Shown here in pieces: positions 52,623 through 58,961 of a DNA stretch of 58,961 bases. The DNA comes from Nocardia paucivorans NBRC 100373. GTDB lineage: Bacteria > Actinomycetota > Actinomycetes > Mycobacteriales > Mycobacteriaceae. The stretch is taken from contig NZ_BAGE01000124.1 of assembly GCF_000308675.1 (NCBI RefSeq), positions 1 through 58,961 of the forward strand. Direction: 5' to 3'. A program made the position numbers and the translations under genes. The notes under the pieces were generated by a model. The model was not told the origin of the DNA. It ran no database searches and was given only the letters and a program-made list of their open reading frames with translations. Each line of letters opens with the position of its first letter. Within the stretch, counting starts at the first letter, position 1.

Positions 52623-53999
52623 TCACGAGCCCGAATTCAGCACCCGGTCGAAGCCGGTGTCGAGGCATTTTGCGAACACCGGCAGGTCGGGTATCGCCGC
52701 CGTATCGATGTTCACCCCGATACAGCAGGTGCCCATATGCGAGATGAGGGTGGCGTTGAAAGCCGTGCCCAGGGTCGGGCCGAAAGCATGGATACGTTCG
52801 ACCTCCGCGCCGGCGAGGTACAGCGGCACCGGTGACCCTGGCACGTCGGAAGCGACGAAATCGACATGTTTCAGCATCTGCGCGAACGCTTCGCTCGGCA
52901 GCCGATTGAACACCGCCGCCACCGCATTGGACCACGGTATGGCCGGTTCGTGCCGCCACTGCTCCACATGCGAGTGCACGGTCCGCATCATGTCGTCGAC
53001 ATCATCGATATCGGCGGGAAGACCGAACCTCGCCAAGGTGATGCGGTTACCGCCGATGGGATCCGCGCCCCCGCGGACACTGATCGGCATGGTCAGACGG
53101 ACCCGTTCCAGCGGTGCGTCGTGCCGGAGATGGTAGGCCCGCAGCCCCAGCAGCAGTGCGGTGAGGAAGGCGTCGTTCACGGTGCATCCCACCCGGCGGG
53201 CGGAATCGGACAGTCGATCGAGCGGGACCTCGAGCACCGTCAAACGCCTGCCCAGACCGCGTGCGGTCATCAAGGGGGAAAGCGTCGTGACGACCGGCCG
53301 GGCCAGCCGGGCCACGGAAAGGGCCAGTGCCGCCCCGTCACGGACGGCCCCGACCGGGTCGGTCAGTGTCCGCCGCGCTGCGCCGGCCGCCGTTGCCAAC
53401 CCGCCGCGAAACAGTCCGTATCCGGTGGACCAGTTCCAGGTCACGATATCGCCGAGCGTCCCCCGGGTGGGCTCCCCCGATTCGGGGGCCGGTTCGCGTG
53501 CCGTCCCCTCCCGTGTGAAATCCAGTACTTCCTCGGCGATCTGGATACCGCCGACCCCGTCGGTCAGGCTGTGGTGCACCTTGAGCACGGCAGCGCTTCG
53601 GCCCTCCGGCAGTCCGGTCAACACGGTGAACGTCCACAGGGGACGGGCCGGATCGAATGCGGTCATGATCTCGGTCCGGGCGAATTCGAGCACCCCGACC
53701 GGATCGGCCGGAGGCGGCAGGGCAACACGGCGCAGATGCCAGGACAGATCGAAATTCGGGTCCGGCCGCCAGCGGGGCGGGGTGAGATCCAGCGGTGCGG
53801 GAGCCAGGACATGGCGCAGTCTCGGTACGACGCGGGTCCCCCGGTCCAACAGGTGGACCAGATCCTCCCACTCCGGTTCCGTATCGAGCATCAGCACCGT
53901 GGTGATGGTCGAGCGCAACGCCGGGTCCCGCTCCATACTCCAGGCGAACAGGTCCGATTGGGTCATATGGGAGGTCATATGGGAGTCGGACGAGCCCAT
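52623..53999 (-). CDS. Wax ester synthase / diacylglycerol acyltransferase (WS/DGAT)
   Basis: A 458-residue WS/DGAT. The catalytic HHSLTDG motif (HHxxxDG) is near residue 141. The C-terminal block has NDAFLTALLLGLRAY, PISVRGG, GNRITLARF, VASDVPGSPVPLYLAG and FNATLISHMG. The family esterifies diacylglycerol or fatty alcohols with acyl-CoA, making triacylglycerol or wax ester storage lipid at the membrane. Actinobacteria use triacylglycerol as a carbon store during hypoxic non-growth, which fits the neighbouring dormancy-type genes. ATG 53999 gives the usual family length; a duplicated GTCATATGGGAG offers two later ATGs (DSHMTSHMT). It is convergent with the OtsB1-type gene and divergent from the Rv1733c-like gene. 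Confidence 0.93.
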   Translation of the reverse strand: MGSSDSHMTSHMTQSDLFAWSMERDPALRSTITTVLMLDTEPEWEDLVHLLDRGTRVVPRLRHVLAPAPLDLTPPRWRPDPNFDLSWHLRRVALPPPADPVGVLEFARTEIMTAFDPARPLWTFTVLTGLPEGRSAAVLKVHHSLTDGVGGIQIAEEVLDFTREGTAREPAPESGEPTRGTLGDIVTWNWSTGYGLFRGGLATAAGAARRTLTDPVGAVRDGAALALSVARLARPVVTTLSPLMTARGLGRRLTVLEVPLDRLSDSARRVGCTVNDAFLTALLLGLRAYHLRHDAPLERVRLTMPISVRGGADPIGGNRITLARFGLPADIDDVDDMMRTVHSHVEQWRHEPAIPWSNAVAAVFNRLPSEAFAQMLKHVDFVASDVPGSPVPLYLAGAEVERIHAFGPTLGTAFNATLISHMGTCCIGVNIDTAAIPDLPVFAKCLDTGFDRVLNSGS

Positions 54000-54315
54000 G
54001 GCCGCCTGCTTTCGGACGTGAGGGAATCGGGATCCACCGACACCTTCAGCGTGCCGTACCGGCCGGGTTCGCGGCAGAGTCGAACGTCCTTCGAGGTGGT
54101 GACACGTTGCACTGCCGTCGGGCGTCGTGGACGCGAGATCGTGAAGAGTGGTTCGAACGTACGAAAGGACAGGTCCTGCCACCGGCCCGTACCGCGCGCC
54201 GGGGCGTGATGGCCGTTTCGCCGCGCCGGCGGGCCGGTGCCCTGTCGAACCGGGAGCAGCGAAGCGCATCCGGTTCGCGTCGGGGTGACCGCACCGTCGA
54301 AAGAGGTGGATCCAG
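54000..54315. promoter_or_regulatory. Divergent promoter region of WS/DGAT and the Rv1733c-like operon
   Basis: 316 bp between divergent genes. AGGAC-AG-GTCCT (54166-54177) is an inverted repeat resembling a DosR half-site pair, but with a 2-nt centre where the DosR box has 4. No full DosR-box core was found here. Confidence 0.35.
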
Positions 54316-54915
54316 ATGTTGCGCTACCCATCGCTGCCGGTTCGACTGTGGCGGCGGCCGTGGAGTACCAATCCGCTGATGCGCGGCTCGGATCGCCTGG
54401 AAAGTGCGGTGTGGCTGGTGGCCGTGCTGGTGATGTCGGCCGTGATACCACTGGCCGGGGCGGCGGGTACCGCGGAGTACACCTCCGCCGCGGAACGTAT
54501 TCGAGCGGAGAACGCGACCAAGTCGGCGGTGACGGCGGTGGTGCTCGCGGAGCCGCGTCGGATCACCGACGCGGAGGCCGAGCAGGCGGTGATCGCTCGT
54601 TTCGAAGCACCCGTTCGCTGGGTTCACGAGGGGCGGGAACACACGGCCGCCGTCGAGGTGTCCGCTGCGGCGAAACCCGGTGATCGGTTGCCGATATGGA
54701 TAGGCGGCGACGCCGCTTTGACGACCCCGCCGCAACCGTCCGCCGCGGCCGTCTTCTCCGCGGCCGCTGTCGCCGTGGGACTGCTGATCGAGGTGTGGAT
54801 CGGCGCGATGGCCCTCGCCTGGTTCGCCGGCGCGCTACTGAACGTGCGTCGGCGTAGGCGATGGGACCGGGAGTGGCGGCTCATAGCCGGGCCGATGGGG
54901 AAGGAATACCGATGA
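54316..54915 (+). CDS. Rv1733c-family membrane protein
   Basis: A 199-residue protein of the Rv1733c type. A cytoplasmic start has RLWRRPWSTNPLMRGSDRLE and TM1 is at ~32-50 (VWLVAVLVMSAVIPLAG). An extracytoplasmic domain (~51-150) contains PVRWVHEGREHTA and PGDRLPIWIG. TM2 is at ~155-180, followed by a basic RRRRRWDREW cytoplasmic end. Rv1733c is a DosR-regulated T-cell antigen of unknown function in M. tuberculosis; family members commonly sit beside universal stress protein genes. The stop overlaps the USP start (ATGA), so they are one operon. Confidence 0.88.
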   Translation: MLRYPSLPVRLWRRPWSTNPLMRGSDRLESAVWLVAVLVMSAVIPLAGAAGTAEYTSAAERIRAENATKSAVTAVVLAEPRRITDAEAEQAVIARFEAPVRWVHEGREHTAAVEVSAAAKPGDRLPIWIGGDAALTTPPQPSAAAVFSAAAVAVGLLIEVWIGAMALAWFAGALLNVRRRRRWDREWRLIAGPMGKEYR

Positions 54916-55880
54916 GATCGCATACCGAGAGCTCGCACACCGGCGATCCCGCGGGCGAGACCGCAGGAGACGCCTCACCGGCGAATCGGCCCGACTCGGC
55001 GATCGTTGTCGCCGTCGACGGATCGGGGACCTCGTATCACGCGGCGGCCTGGGCGGCGGTCGACGCGCGGCTGCGGCACCGTCCGCTGCGCATCGTGACC
55101 TCCGTGGGGATTCCTCGCCGGTTCGGCCCCGCGCTGGTCCTGAACGACGAGGACCTCGGGTTGCTGCGCGAGGAGGGCGCCCGAGTGCTCGCCGAAGCCG
55201 CCCGAGTGGCCCGGGAATCGGGCGGGCAGACACTCGATATCGCCACCGAGATGACCGACGAGTCGATCATCCCTCACCTGATCGATCGGTCGCGGAGCGC
55301 GGTCGTCCTGGTCGTCGGCAGCCGGGGAGTCGGTGCGATTCGGCGCGGTCTGCTCGGCTCGGTGAGTTCGGCGATCACCCGACACGCGCATTGTCCGGTC
55401 GCCGTCATCCACTCCACCGCGGCCACCGATCCGGTATCGGCCGGTAAACCCGTCCTGGTCGGAGTCGACGGCACTGCCAACAGTATGCCCGCGATCGAAT
55501 TCGCCTTCGAGGAGGCATCGTGGCGCGGGGTCGGGGTGACCGCCCTGCATGTGTGGAGCGATACCAGCGGAATAGATCTGCCGTTGTTGGAATGGGAGCC
55601 GCTCCGGCAGCGGGAGGCCGCGCTGCTGGGGGAGCGGCTCGCCGGTTTCGGGGAGCGCTACCCGGAGGTGCCGGTTCGGCGCATCCTCATACGGGACCGC
55701 CCCGTGCGCGCATTACTCGACGAATCGGACAATGCCCAGTTGCTCGTAACGGGCAGCCACGGCCGCGGCGGATTCACCGGCATGTTGCTGGGCTCGACCA
55801 GCGCGGCGCTCCTGCATTCGGTGGAGTGTCCCATGGTCGTGGTGCGCGACGAGCGAGCGGAACCGGTGCGCCGCCCCTGA
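54912..55880 (+). CDS. Tandem-domain universal stress protein (UspA family)
   Basis: A 322-residue protein with two USP domains (~30-170 and ~180-315). Each has the ATP-binding glycine pattern: GSRGVGAIRRGLLGS in the first and GSHGRGGFTGMLLGS in the second (GxxG-N9-GS). It resembles the DosR-regulated tandem USPs of mycobacteria such as Rv2623 and Rv2005c; Rv2623 binds ATP and slows growth. AAGGA lies six to seven bases before ATG 54912, which overlaps the Rv1733c-like stop. It probably tunes metabolism under hypoxia or energy stress. Confidence 0.93.
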   Translation: MRSHTESSHTGDPAGETAGDASPANRPDSAIVVAVDGSGTSYHAAAWAAVDARLRHRPLRIVTSVGIPRRFGPALVLNDEDLGLLREEGARVLAEAARVARESGGQTLDIATEMTDESIIPHLIDRSRSAVVLVVGSRGVGAIRRGLLGSVSSAITRHAHCPVAVIHSTAATDPVSAGKPVLVGVDGTANSMPAIEFAFEEASWRGVGVTALHVWSDTSGIDLPLLEWEPLRQREAALLGERLAGFGERYPEVPVRRILIRDRPVRALLDESDNAQLLVTGSHGRGGFTGMLLGSTSAALLHSVECPMVVVRDERAEPVRRP

Positions 55881-55897
55881 CCCGCTGCGCGCGGATT

Positions 55898-55911
55898 GTG
55901 ACTTTCTGCCC
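55898..55911. promoter_or_regulatory. Degenerate DosR-box-like site upstream of the Hrp1-like gene
   Basis: GTGAC-TTTC-TGCCC matches 7 of 10 core bases of GGGAC-N4-GTCCC, 65 bp before the CBS gene start. The GACTTT left half resembles the mycobacterial consensus; the right half is poor. Confidence 0.3.
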
Positions 55912-55976
55912 TGACCACATATCCGCCCGAGACCCGATGATCGATCCCGCAGAGCCCGTCGAGACGAGGAGGGAAG

Positions 55977-56429
55977 ATGAGTACAGCGCGTGAGGTCATG
56001 CACTCCGATGTGGTGTGTATCAGTGTGCGCGACACCATGAACACCGTCGCCGAACAGATGCGACAGCGCGATATCGGTGCCCTGCCGATCTGCGACGGCG
56101 AAGGACATCCGGTGGGGATCGTCACCGATCGCGATATCGTGGTGAACTGCCTCGCCCTCGGCCGCAATCCCGCAACCTCCACCGCGGGGGAGTTCGCGCA
56201 GGGAGACGAGCTGCGCACGGTGGACGCCGACGCCGATGTGAACGAGGCGCTCGCGGTGATGGAGCAGTATCAGGTTCGGCGGCTACCGGTGACCGATCAG
56301 GGCCGTCTCGTCGGGATCATCACCGAGGCGGATATCGCGCGGCACCTGTCCGCGGAGGAGACCGGCGAATTCGTCGAGAAGGTGTGCGAGCAGAAGTTGC
56401 CGATACGGGCAGGGGAGCCCGTGGGGTGA
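55977..56429 (+). CDS. Hrp1-like CBS-domain protein
   Basis: A 150-residue protein made of two CBS motifs (~1-60: AREVMHSDVVCISVRDTMNT, RDIGALPICDGEG, GIVTDRDIV; ~75-135: LRTVDADADVNEALAVMEQY, VRRLPVTDQG, GIITEADIA). It matches the size and style of M. tuberculosis hypoxic response protein 1 (Hrp1, Rv2626c), one of the most strongly DosR-induced genes. CBS pairs usually bind adenosine nucleotides; the Hrp1 ligand is not established. A strong GAGGAGG precedes the ATG. It follows the USP gene by 96 bp, probably under its own promoter. Confidence 0.9.
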   Translation: MSTAREVMHSDVVCISVRDTMNTVAEQMRQRDIGALPICDGEGHPVGIVTDRDIVVNCLALGRNPATSTAGEFAQGDELRTVDADADVNEALAVMEQYQVRRLPVTDQGRLVGIITEADIARHLSAEETGEFVEKVCEQKLPIRAGEPVG

Positions 56430-56447
56430 CGGATACCGATTCGTTCG

Positions 56448-56461
56448 AGGACCTACGTCCC
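56448..56461. promoter_or_regulatory. DosR-box-like palindrome, distal copy
   Basis: AGGAC-CTAC-GTCCC matches 9 of 10 defined core bases of GGGAC-N4-GTCCC. It lies 19 bp after the Hrp1-like stop and 174 bp before the ABC ATPase start. A second copy starts exactly 30 bp downstream. Confidence 0.55.
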
Positions 56462-56477
56462 TCGGGCATGGCCCGGT

Positions 56478-56491
56478 GGGCCCTGTGTCCC
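56478..56491. promoter_or_regulatory. DosR-box-like palindrome, proximal copy
   Basis: GGGCC-CTGT-GTCCC, 9 of 10 core bases, 30 bp (about three helical turns) from the distal copy and on the same face of the helix. The proximal copy lies ~145 bp before the ABC ATPase start. Paired boxes are typical of strongly DosR-induced promoters. Confidence 0.55.
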
Positions 56492-56635
56492 TCCGAGGAT
56501 CGTGGGGAATAGTCGGAAAGTGCCGGTCGCCGAGAAAGTTCGGCGCTTACTCGTTCTTCGCCGGTCCGCGGGTAACCGATCCGTTGCGGCGGCCGGCGCC
56601 ACGACGATCCGTATCCGATGCGAAAGGGCCCCGTG

Positions 56636-57517
56636 ATGATCGAACTCATGGGGCTCACCAAGGCCTATCGCGGTTTCCGTGCACTGGACGATGTGACGGT
56701 GCGAATCCCCGGTGGGGTGGTCTTCGGTTATGTGGGGCCGAACGGTGCGGGCAAAACCACCACCATTCGCATTCTGGTCGGCCTCATGCGCCCGACGCAC
56801 GGTTGTGCCCGCGTCTGTGGTGCGGATACGGTGCGCGAACGGGAAACGGCACAGCGGCATATCGGGTACCTACCGGGCCGGTTCGTGGCCTATCCCGACC
56901 TGACCGCCGAACAGTATCTGGACTATCTCGCCCATCTTCACGGCGGTGTCGACCCGACGGTGCGCCGAAGTGTGGTCGACCGGCTCGAGCTGGATCCGAC
57001 GATCCGCATCGGCGCGATGTCGCACGGTAACCGACAGAAGGTCGGTATCGTGCAGGCCTTCATGTCCGAGCCGGACGTCCTGGTGCTCGACGAACCGACC
57101 ACCGGCCTCGATCCGCTGGTGCAACGGGAATTCCTCGACATGGTGCGCGAGGTACGCGATGCCGGACGCACGGTCTTCCTGTCCTCGCATGTGTTGTCGG
57201 AGGTGGAAGCGGTGGCCGATACCGTCGGCATGCTGCGCAAGGGGCAGCTCGTGGAGGTCCGTTCCATCACCGAACTCACCCGGCGGACCCACCGTCGCCT
57301 CGACCTGCGGTTTGCCGCGACACCACCGGACTCGGCCTCCTTACGGCATCTCCCGGGTGTCCGACAGGTCCACCACAACACGCACGGAATGCAGGTCGAG
57401 GTGGAGGGCTCGACCGCGGAGCTGCTGAAAGCGATCGCCCCGTACGACGTCGTCGACATCGTGAGCCATGAGCCGGACCTGGAGGAGATATTCCTCGGCT
57501 ACTACGGACAGGACTGA
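56636..57517 (+). CDS. ABC transporter ATP-binding protein
   Basis: A 293-residue ABC ATPase of the exporter (drug/antibiotic, CcmA-like) type. It has Walker A GPNGAGKTTT (~39), signature MSHGNRQKVGI (~133; His-Gly-Asn in place of LSGGQ), Walker B VLVLDEPTTGLD (~154) and switch His in LSSHVLSEVE (~188). A C-terminal ~80-residue domain (HRRLDLRFAATP) is typical of this group. ATG 56636 is preferred, with AAAGGG seven bases upstream; GTG 56633 and ATG 56618 are alternatives. The permease follows after 5 bp. The exported compound is unknown; its place among dormancy-type genes suggests expression in hypoxia. Confidence 0.93.
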   Translation: MIELMGLTKAYRGFRALDDVTVRIPGGVVFGYVGPNGAGKTTTIRILVGLMRPTHGCARVCGADTVRERETAQRHIGYLPGRFVAYPDLTAEQYLDYLAHLHGGVDPTVRRSVVDRLELDPTIRIGAMSHGNRQKVGIVQAFMSEPDVLVLDEPTTGLDPLVQREFLDMVREVRDAGRTVFLSSHVLSEVEAVADTVGMLRKGQLVEVRSITELTRRTHRRLDLRFAATPPDSASLRHLPGVRQVHHNTHGMQVEVEGSTAELLKAIAPYDVVDIVSHEPDLEEIFLGYYGQD

Positions 57518-57522
57518 CCATC

Positions 57523-58317
57523 GTGCTGCGTACCGTGTACTCGAAATCCCTACGCGATCAACGCCGTGGTCTCCTCGGGTGGAGCCTGGGAATCGCCGCG
57601 CTCGTGGTACCCGTGAGCGCGCTGTGGCCATCGGTGTCGGACACGGCGGGAATCCGACAGCTCCTGGAGAACTATCCCGAGCCGCTGCGGGAACTGTTCG
57701 AGCTGGACCAGTTCGGTACCGGGACGGGATTCCTCAATGCCGAACTGTTCAGCATGCTGTTACCGATCCTGTTCCTCGTATTCGCGATCGGACGCGGCGC
57801 CAGGGCGATCGCCGGCGAAGAGGAGAACGGCACACTGGAGGTACTGCTGGTCACCAGGGTGGCCCCGGTGCGGCTGCTGCTCGAACAGGCGGCGGTGCTC
57901 GTCACCGCGGTGCTCGTCCTCGGTGCGGTGCTCTTCGGAGCGCTGGTCGTGTGCTCGGCGCTGTTCGGCCTCGGCATCCCGGTCGGTGCGGCGTCGACCG
58001 GCGCCTCGGCCATGGTGCTCATCGGAGTCGAATTCGGCTTGCTCGCCCTGGCGGTCGGTGCGGCGACCGGCCGGCGCGTCCTTTCGACGGCCGTCGCCTC
58101 GGTGTTCGCGGTTGGGGCCTACGTGCTGTATGTGGCGAGCAAACTGGTCGAGGCCGTGCGCCCCTGGGGGCCGCTGTCCCCGTTCCACCAGGTTCTCGAG
58201 GGCGGACCGCTCGGCGCCGGGTTACCGGCCGCGTACGGGTGGCCGGCACTGGCCGGGGCCCTCGCTCTGCTGATCGGATTGCCGATCTTCGATCGGCGCG
58301 ATATCGCCGGAGCGTGA
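57523..58317 (+). CDS. ABC-2-type transporter permease
   Basis: A 264-residue membrane protein with about six hydrophobic helices. They start after a basic N-terminal segment (SKSLRDQRRGLLGW) and an extracytoplasmic loop (VSDTAGIRQLLENYPEPLRE), with AGEEENGTLEVLLVTRVAPV between helices 2 and 3, a segment conserved in ABC-2 permeases that contacts the ATPase. It starts at GTG 57523, five bases after the ATPase stop, so the two form one exporter. The C-terminus ends in the usual IFDRRDIAGA charged tail. Confidence 0.9.
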   Translation: MLRTVYSKSLRDQRRGLLGWSLGIAALVVPVSALWPSVSDTAGIRQLLENYPEPLRELFELDQFGTGTGFLNAELFSMLLPILFLVFAIGRGARAIAGEEENGTLEVLLVTRVAPVRLLLEQAAVLVTAVLVLGAVLFGALVVCSALFGLGIPVGAASTGASAMVLIGVEFGLLALAVGAATGRRVLSTAVASVFAVGAYVLYVASKLVEAVRPWGPLSPFHQVLEGGPLGAGLPAAYGWPALAGALALLIGLPIFDRRDIAGA

Positions 58318-58348
58318 TCACGGCGTGCCATCCGCGCCCAGGGTCCGG

Positions 58349-58927
58349 TCAGCGGTCGGGGCGGGCGGTGCCGTCGTCGATCACCTCGACGTGACCCACT
58401 CCCTCGACGGTACGGGCCAGGGCGACGAGCAAGCGCTGTTCACTCGGGTCGGCGCAGATACCGCGGATCGTCACATCACCGTCGGTCACATCGATCGTCC
58501 ATTGCCGCCGGCTACCGGCGTAGTCGTCGAGCAGGGCCCGGATCTTCGCTTCAAGGGTGTCGTCGTCATCGAGCAGAGCACGCAACAGGTCCCGGCGGGA
58601 GACGATTCCGACGAGCAGCCCGGCTTCCACGACCGGCATCGACCGGACTCCGGCGGCGAGCATCCGGTCCGCGATCGTGGCGGTGTCGGTGGTGGGAGCG
58701 ACCGTCTCCACCGGGGTGGTCATGACGGCTTCGACGGTGGTGGTTTCCGGTCCGGCGGCCGCGGTCATCGCATCGGATTCGGCGAGCATTCCGACCACCG
58801 CGCCCCGGTCGTCGACGACCGGGAGGGCGGCGAATCCGTGTCCGGTCAGCAGGGCGATCGCATCCCGCAACAGTGTTTCCGGTCGTGCCGTCACCACGGG
58901 GCGGCTGAGGACATCCCGGGCACGCAT
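58349..58927 (-). CDS. CBS-CBS-BON domain protein
   Basis: A 192-residue protein. Two CBS motifs lie at ~1-60 (VLSRPVVTARPETLLRDAIA, GFAALPVVDDRG) and ~65-125 (VMTTPVETVAPTTDTATIAD, GVRSMPVVEAG, GIVSRRDLL). A BON-like domain (~125-190; WTIDVTDGDVTIRGICADPSE) follows. CBS-BON proteins are frequent in actinobacterial stress clusters and probably sense adenylates. GGGGG lies seven bases before the ATG and overlaps the upstream gene's stop region, so the two are likely an operon. It converges on the ABC permease gene with a 31-bp gap. Confidence 0.9.
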   Translation of the reverse strand: MRARDVLSRPVVTARPETLLRDAIALLTGHGFAALPVVDDRGAVVGMLAESDAMTAAAGPETTTVEAVMTTPVETVAPTTDTATIADRMLAAGVRSMPVVEAGLLVGIVSRRDLLRALLDDDDTLEAKIRALLDDYAGSRRQWTIDVTDGDVTIRGICADPSEQRLLVALARTVEGVGHVEVIDDGTARPDR

Positions 58928-58931
58928 CGGG

Positions 58932-58961
58932 TCACCCCCGGTGCTCGCGCACGACGATCAT
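58932..58961 (-). CDS. C-terminal tail of a gene running off the window, possibly a universal stress protein
   Basis: Only nine codons and a TGA are visible, reading MIVVREHRG. USPs often end with a P-[VM]-[VM]-[VI]-V-R-type strand, as the tandem USP in this window does (CPMVVVRDE). The stop is four bases before the CBS-BON start, so an operon is likely. The assignment is tentative because so little is visible. Confidence 0.45.
   Translation of the reverse strand: MIVVREHRG

Noticed and set aside
54166..54177. AGGAC-AG-GTCCT as a DosR box for the WS/DGAT and Rv1733c-like genes
   Set aside because: The half-sites fit, but the centre is 2 nt where the DosR core needs 4, so the spacing is wrong for the known dimer.

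Overview
The window looks like chromosome from a mycolic-acid actinobacterium, most likely Nocardia or a close relative. The DNA is GC-rich throughout. It carries an MspA-type outer-membrane porin, a mycobacterial-style OtsB1 trehalose enzyme, a WS/DGAT acyltransferase, a conservon signalling operon and an RsbQ/RsbP pair. No rRNA, tRNA, CRISPR array, transposase or intact integrase was seen. Identifications rest on motif recognition by eye; no database was searched.

Region 1 (1-18.7 kb) is the 3' end of a type I modular polyketide synthase cluster. A 5'-truncated synthase (end of a KR, ACP, then KS-AT-DH-KR-ACP) overlaps a two-module synthase (2x KS-AT-DH-KR-ACP), followed by a free-standing PfaD-type enoyl reductase. 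All ATs carry malonyl-type motifs, all DHs look intact and no ER or thioesterase is built in. This predicts a conjugated polyene backbone that PfaD may reduce at chosen positions.

Region 2 (18.7-24.6 kb) holds a small membrane protein and a divergent YiiX-like hydrolase that share one overlapping promoter, a membrane-anchored M28 peptidase, a D-2-hydroxyacid dehydrogenase, and a well-signalled 32-residue acidic amphipathic peptide gene with its own strong terminator.

Region 3 (24.8-30.1 kb) is signalling: an RsbQ hydrolase and RsbP phosphatase pair converging on a three-gene conservon (NIT-domain kinase, Roadblock, DUF742) that lacks the usual GTPase. Region 4 (30.5-41.5 kb) is mixed: two methyltransferases, an unrecognised protein with faint tyrosine-recombinase likeness, a streptogramin-B-lyase-like propeller, a secreted GH1 glycosidase, a PadR/GyrI-like operon with a palindrome laid over a leaderless promoter, an MspA porin with a repeat-built insertion, and katG.

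Region 5 (42.1-48.4 kb) shows decay. It holds a frameshifted zeta-toxin gene, a deleted luciferase-like monooxygenase remnant, and a membrane Ser/Thr kinase with a frameshifted N-terminus, then a MarR/cupin pair and a methyltransferase with no normal start codon.

Region 6 (48.6-58.96 kb) resembles a dispersed mycobacterial DosR dormancy set gathered in one place: OtsB1-type fusion, WS/DGAT, Rv1733c-like membrane protein, tandem USP, Hrp1-like CBS protein, ABC exporter pair, CBS-BON protein and the tail of what may be another USP. Two DosR-box-like palindromes spaced 30 bp apart precede the ABC genes.
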